Assembly (NCBI RefSeq): GCF_027596085.1
Contig: NC_072472.1
Span: 22,975,052-23,039,051 of the forward strand
Direction of reading: 5' to 3'
DNA length: 64,000 nucleotides
From: Anoplopoma fimbria
Taxonomy: Eukaryota; Chordata; Actinopteri; Perciformes; Anoplopomatidae
This document shows positions 61,530 to 64,000 of the stretch, in pieces. The translations under genes were made by a program, and so were the position numbers. How positions within the stretch are numbered: the stretch's first letter is position 1; each line of letters begins with the position of its first letter. Below the pieces are notes generated by a model. The model made no database searches and had not been told where the DNA came from. It worked only from the letters and a program-made list of their open reading frames with translations.

Positions 61530-61641
61530 TATAACTCTACTTTAAAATGTATATGACGCCTTTTTTGGTAGCTTGTCGGTCATTTCATGGCTCTCCGGTT
61601 CTTATGATTGTGCACCACATCATGTGTTATATGCCTCACAG

Positions 61642-61672
61642 GTAGAGGCATGACTCAGGTCTGACACTGGAG
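61642..61672 (+). promoter_or_regulatory. b3gat1: b3gat1 leader segment with short upstream ORF
   Basis: An acceptor-like 'tatatgcctcacag' ends at 61641, so the coding exon probably starts at 61642. Between it and the true start lies ATG ACT CAG GTC TGA (61650-61664), a four-codon upstream frame that ends eight bases before the initiator ATG. It could lower translation if retained in the mRNA. Confidence 0.45.
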
Positions 61673-63853
61673 ATGCCGAAGAGACGAGACATCGTCGCCA
61701 TTGTGTTGATCGTGTTGCCTTGGACACTGCTCATTACTGTTTGGCACCAGAGCGCCATCACTCCTCTGCTCGCTACACGAAAGGGTAAGGTAAAAGATCG
61801 TGAATGTTTGTTTTTTTTTCATTAGTATTTGTTATACTAACCAAGAAGTTAACACATCTCTGGATCTTTCCATTGTACTTTGGATTATGAAAAATTTGCA
61901 GGGGTACAGCTGTGTGTGAAATTGCACCATGTACTCCTCTCCGAGCGTCATCACAGCCCCTGAAACATACTGGTAAATCGAAAGGAAGAGCACTATTTAT
62001 TTATTTAATTTTTTTCTGGCAAGAAAAATTACCAGGCCCAAAAGGCCCAACCCAGACCCGACATCATCGGTGGCAGTAACAGCTACACTGCCGCACACCA
62101 GTAAGATGCCTAATCCTCCTGACCCAACATCTTTGATGGAGTTCAAATTTTTGGTGCACCTCCATTATGTGCTGGTGGACCTAAACAAAGAAGTTAGGCG
62201 CAAAAAATCGTTTGGCCTAGAGTTCTGATGAATCTGTGTTCTAACTTCAGGAGAAAATGTCCCATTTTGCTAAAATGCCATAAGGCCAGAGTGTAATACA
62301 GAGGATTACTTATATGATGAGCGTTTAGCATCAAATTATTGACAGACTAAAGAGAGTCCACACTGTCTTGTGTAGGACAAACATGATTCAGTCTTCATGT
62401 AGCACAAGGTCCCAACTGTAGTTGTCAGCACACAGAGGCTCACTGTTATCATTTCCCCTCCTGGCTAGATGACAGACGGGATGGTCGCTCCAACTCCCGG
62501 AATACTTTTGCCCTCAAGGAGTCCTGCTCCCTTCAGAACAGGGACATCGTGGAGGTGGTGCGCACCGAGTACGTCTACAGCCGGCCCCCACCGTGGTCCG
62601 ACGTCCTGCCCACCATCCACGTCATCACTCCCACCTACAGCCGGCCGGTGCAGAAGGCAGAGCTGACACGTCTGGCCAACACCTTGCTGCACGTTCCCAA
62701 CCTGCACTGGATCCTGGTGGAGGACTCACAGAGGAGGACCACACTGGTTAGCCGTCTCCTCCAGGAGACAGGACTCAACTACACCCACCTGAACGTGGAG
62801 ACGCCCAGGAACTATAAGATACGCGGGGACACTAGGGACCCCCGAATACCTCGGGGTACCATACAGAGGAATCTGGCCCTGCGGTGGCTCCGGGAGACCT
62901 TTGGCCTGAACAGCAGCCAGTCTGGGATTGTCTATTTTGCAGACGATGACAACACGTACAGTCTGGAGCTGTTTGAGGAGGTAAGGATATATATTGCAAA
63001 GCAAAACATGATGCAGAGCTTAATTTCTCTCTAAGAATGCAAAATCTCCTCATCCTTTCACAGACCTCTTACTTTACATTTCGGGATTCATGGAATTTGA
63101 AAATGCCTCAAATGAGTGTCTCTGTTTTCAACTACCAGATGCGTTCCACCAAAAAGGTGTCGGTGTGGCCGGTGGCCTTTGTGGGTGGCCTGCGATATGA
63201 GTCCCCCAAAGTAAACACCTTGGGCAAGGTGTACGGCTGGAAGACTGTGTTTGACCCACACCGGCCCTTCGCCATCGACATGGCTGGGTTTGCTGTGAAC
63301 CTGCGGCTCATTCTGTCCAAGCCTCAGGCTTATTTCAAGCTACGTGGAGTGAAGGGAGGTTATCAGGAGAGTAGTTTGTTAAAGGAGCTGGTCACTCTCA
63401 GCGATTTGGAGCCTAAAGCTGCTAACTGCACTAAGGTAAGAAAACGACGCTGTTGTGTGACCCCTGTGAATTGGCAATAAAACAAGCTGCTTCTGCAAAT
63501 GCTGCTGGTGAAAGAGAATGTTTCTTGAGATCCCTGGCTGTCATAACAACTTGTTCTTAAAGTCAATAAACTGTCAGCTTACAGCCAACTCTTCTACGCT
63601 CCTAGCTAATTTAATATATGCTACATTCTGCCTCTAGACATTATGTAGCAAGTATGATGTAGTGTATTACAACTGCACAGCACAGCGAGCCAAATATTTT
63701 AGTTTTAGTGTTTCATCATACTGGCTGTATTTCTCCTTGTCTCCATCCATTTTTCTTTACCCACAGGTATTAGTATGGCACACACGGACAGAGAAGCCTG
63801 TGCTCGTAAATGAGGGCAAGAAGGGATTTACAGACTCTAATGTGGAGATATGA
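61673..63853 (+). CDS. b3gat1: beta-1,3-glucuronyltransferase 1 (GlcAT-P, HNK-1 synthase), 4 coding exons
   Basis: Exons 61673-61784, 62469-62980, 63139-63435 and 63767-63853 have GT/AG borders and give 335 residues (human 334). It is a type II Golgi protein that adds glucuronic acid in beta-1,3 linkage to N-acetyllactosamine ends, making the precursor of the HNK-1 carbohydrate on neural adhesion molecules. Visible parts: cytoplasmic MPKRRD, membrane anchor about residues 7-24 (IVAIVLIVLPWTLLITVW), variable stem to about 65, then catalytic domain with PTIHVITPTYSRPVQKAEL, LHWILVEDS, PRIPRGTIQRN, metal-binding FADDDNTYS (Asp196-198), WPVAFVGGLRYE, PFAIDMAGFAVNL and GGYQESS, with Glu285 at the position of the human catalytic base Glu284. 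N-glycosylation sequons NYT, NSS and NCT are present. It ends in the GKKGFTDSNVEI tail before TGA. The stem differs most from human, as is usual. Fish carry a and b copies; which one this is cannot be told. Confidence 0.97.
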
Positions 63854-64000
63854 CATACTTCATCTGACACAGGTAATGGCACAGATTTAGAAATGCAAAT
63901 TGCTGCATTTCCACACTGATTATTTTGGGGGGGATGGGCCAAATGAAGAGCATCGTTACTCGTATGTGCACAATGAGATATGGACCTTTACTTGAAATAG
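63854..64000 (+). other. b3gat1: start of b3gat1 3' UTR
   Basis: Sequence after the stop to the window edge. No poly(A) signal is present, so the mRNA end lies outside the window. Confidence 0.7.

Overview
The window is nuclear DNA from a ray-finned fish, probably a percomorph teleost. It has vertebrate-type split genes with GT/AG introns and AT-rich intergenic DNA. It also carries fish-typical repeats: L2-like LINE 3' ends with an ATGTA-rich tail, tRNA-derived SINEs sharing that tail, hAT and TTAA-type miniature elements, and long TG, GA and AC microsatellites.

Three protein genes can be read exon by exon. (1) 8017-10017, plus strand: a six-exon HMGN-family nucleosome-binding protein of 87 residues behind a GC-box/CCAAT promoter. 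(2) 15902-20680, minus strand: slc37a4, the ER glucose-6-phosphate translocase, eight coding exons and 428 residues, essentially full length against the human protein. (3) 61673-63853, plus strand: b3gat1, the HNK-1 glucuronyltransferase GlcAT-P, four coding exons and 335 residues, complete to its stop codon near the right edge.

Layout: 1-7.3 kb is repeat-rich (microsatellites, a TTAA-type family with a 27-bp minisatellite, SINEs, an L2 3' end). 7.6-11 kb is the HMGN gene. 11.4-13.4 kb holds a decayed hAT transposase end, a perfect inverted repeat, a duplicated CRE/ETS promoter-like unit and a 32-bp minisatellite. 14.4-21.8 kb is slc37a4 and its flanks. 21.85-22.91 kb is a hAT-type element with target-site duplication and an internal insertion. 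From about 23 to 60 kb I find no recognisable protein gene. This desert holds scattered LINE, SINE and MITE remnants, a GC-rich block at 42.25-42.62 kb that could be a distal b3gat1 first exon, and a composite L2-derived repeat at 46.1-47.4 kb. 60.3-64 kb is b3gat1 with probable 5' untranslated exons.

The three genes are not an operon or a pathway. One acts on chromatin, one in ER glucose-6-phosphate transport, and one in Golgi glycan synthesis. I found no undescribed gene system. The most unusual structure is a complete SINE at 6903-7180 flanked by a perfect 97-bp direct repeat. The same 97 bp occurs once, uninterrupted, in an inverted copy of the surrounding repeat at 46.4 kb, which looks like the empty site.
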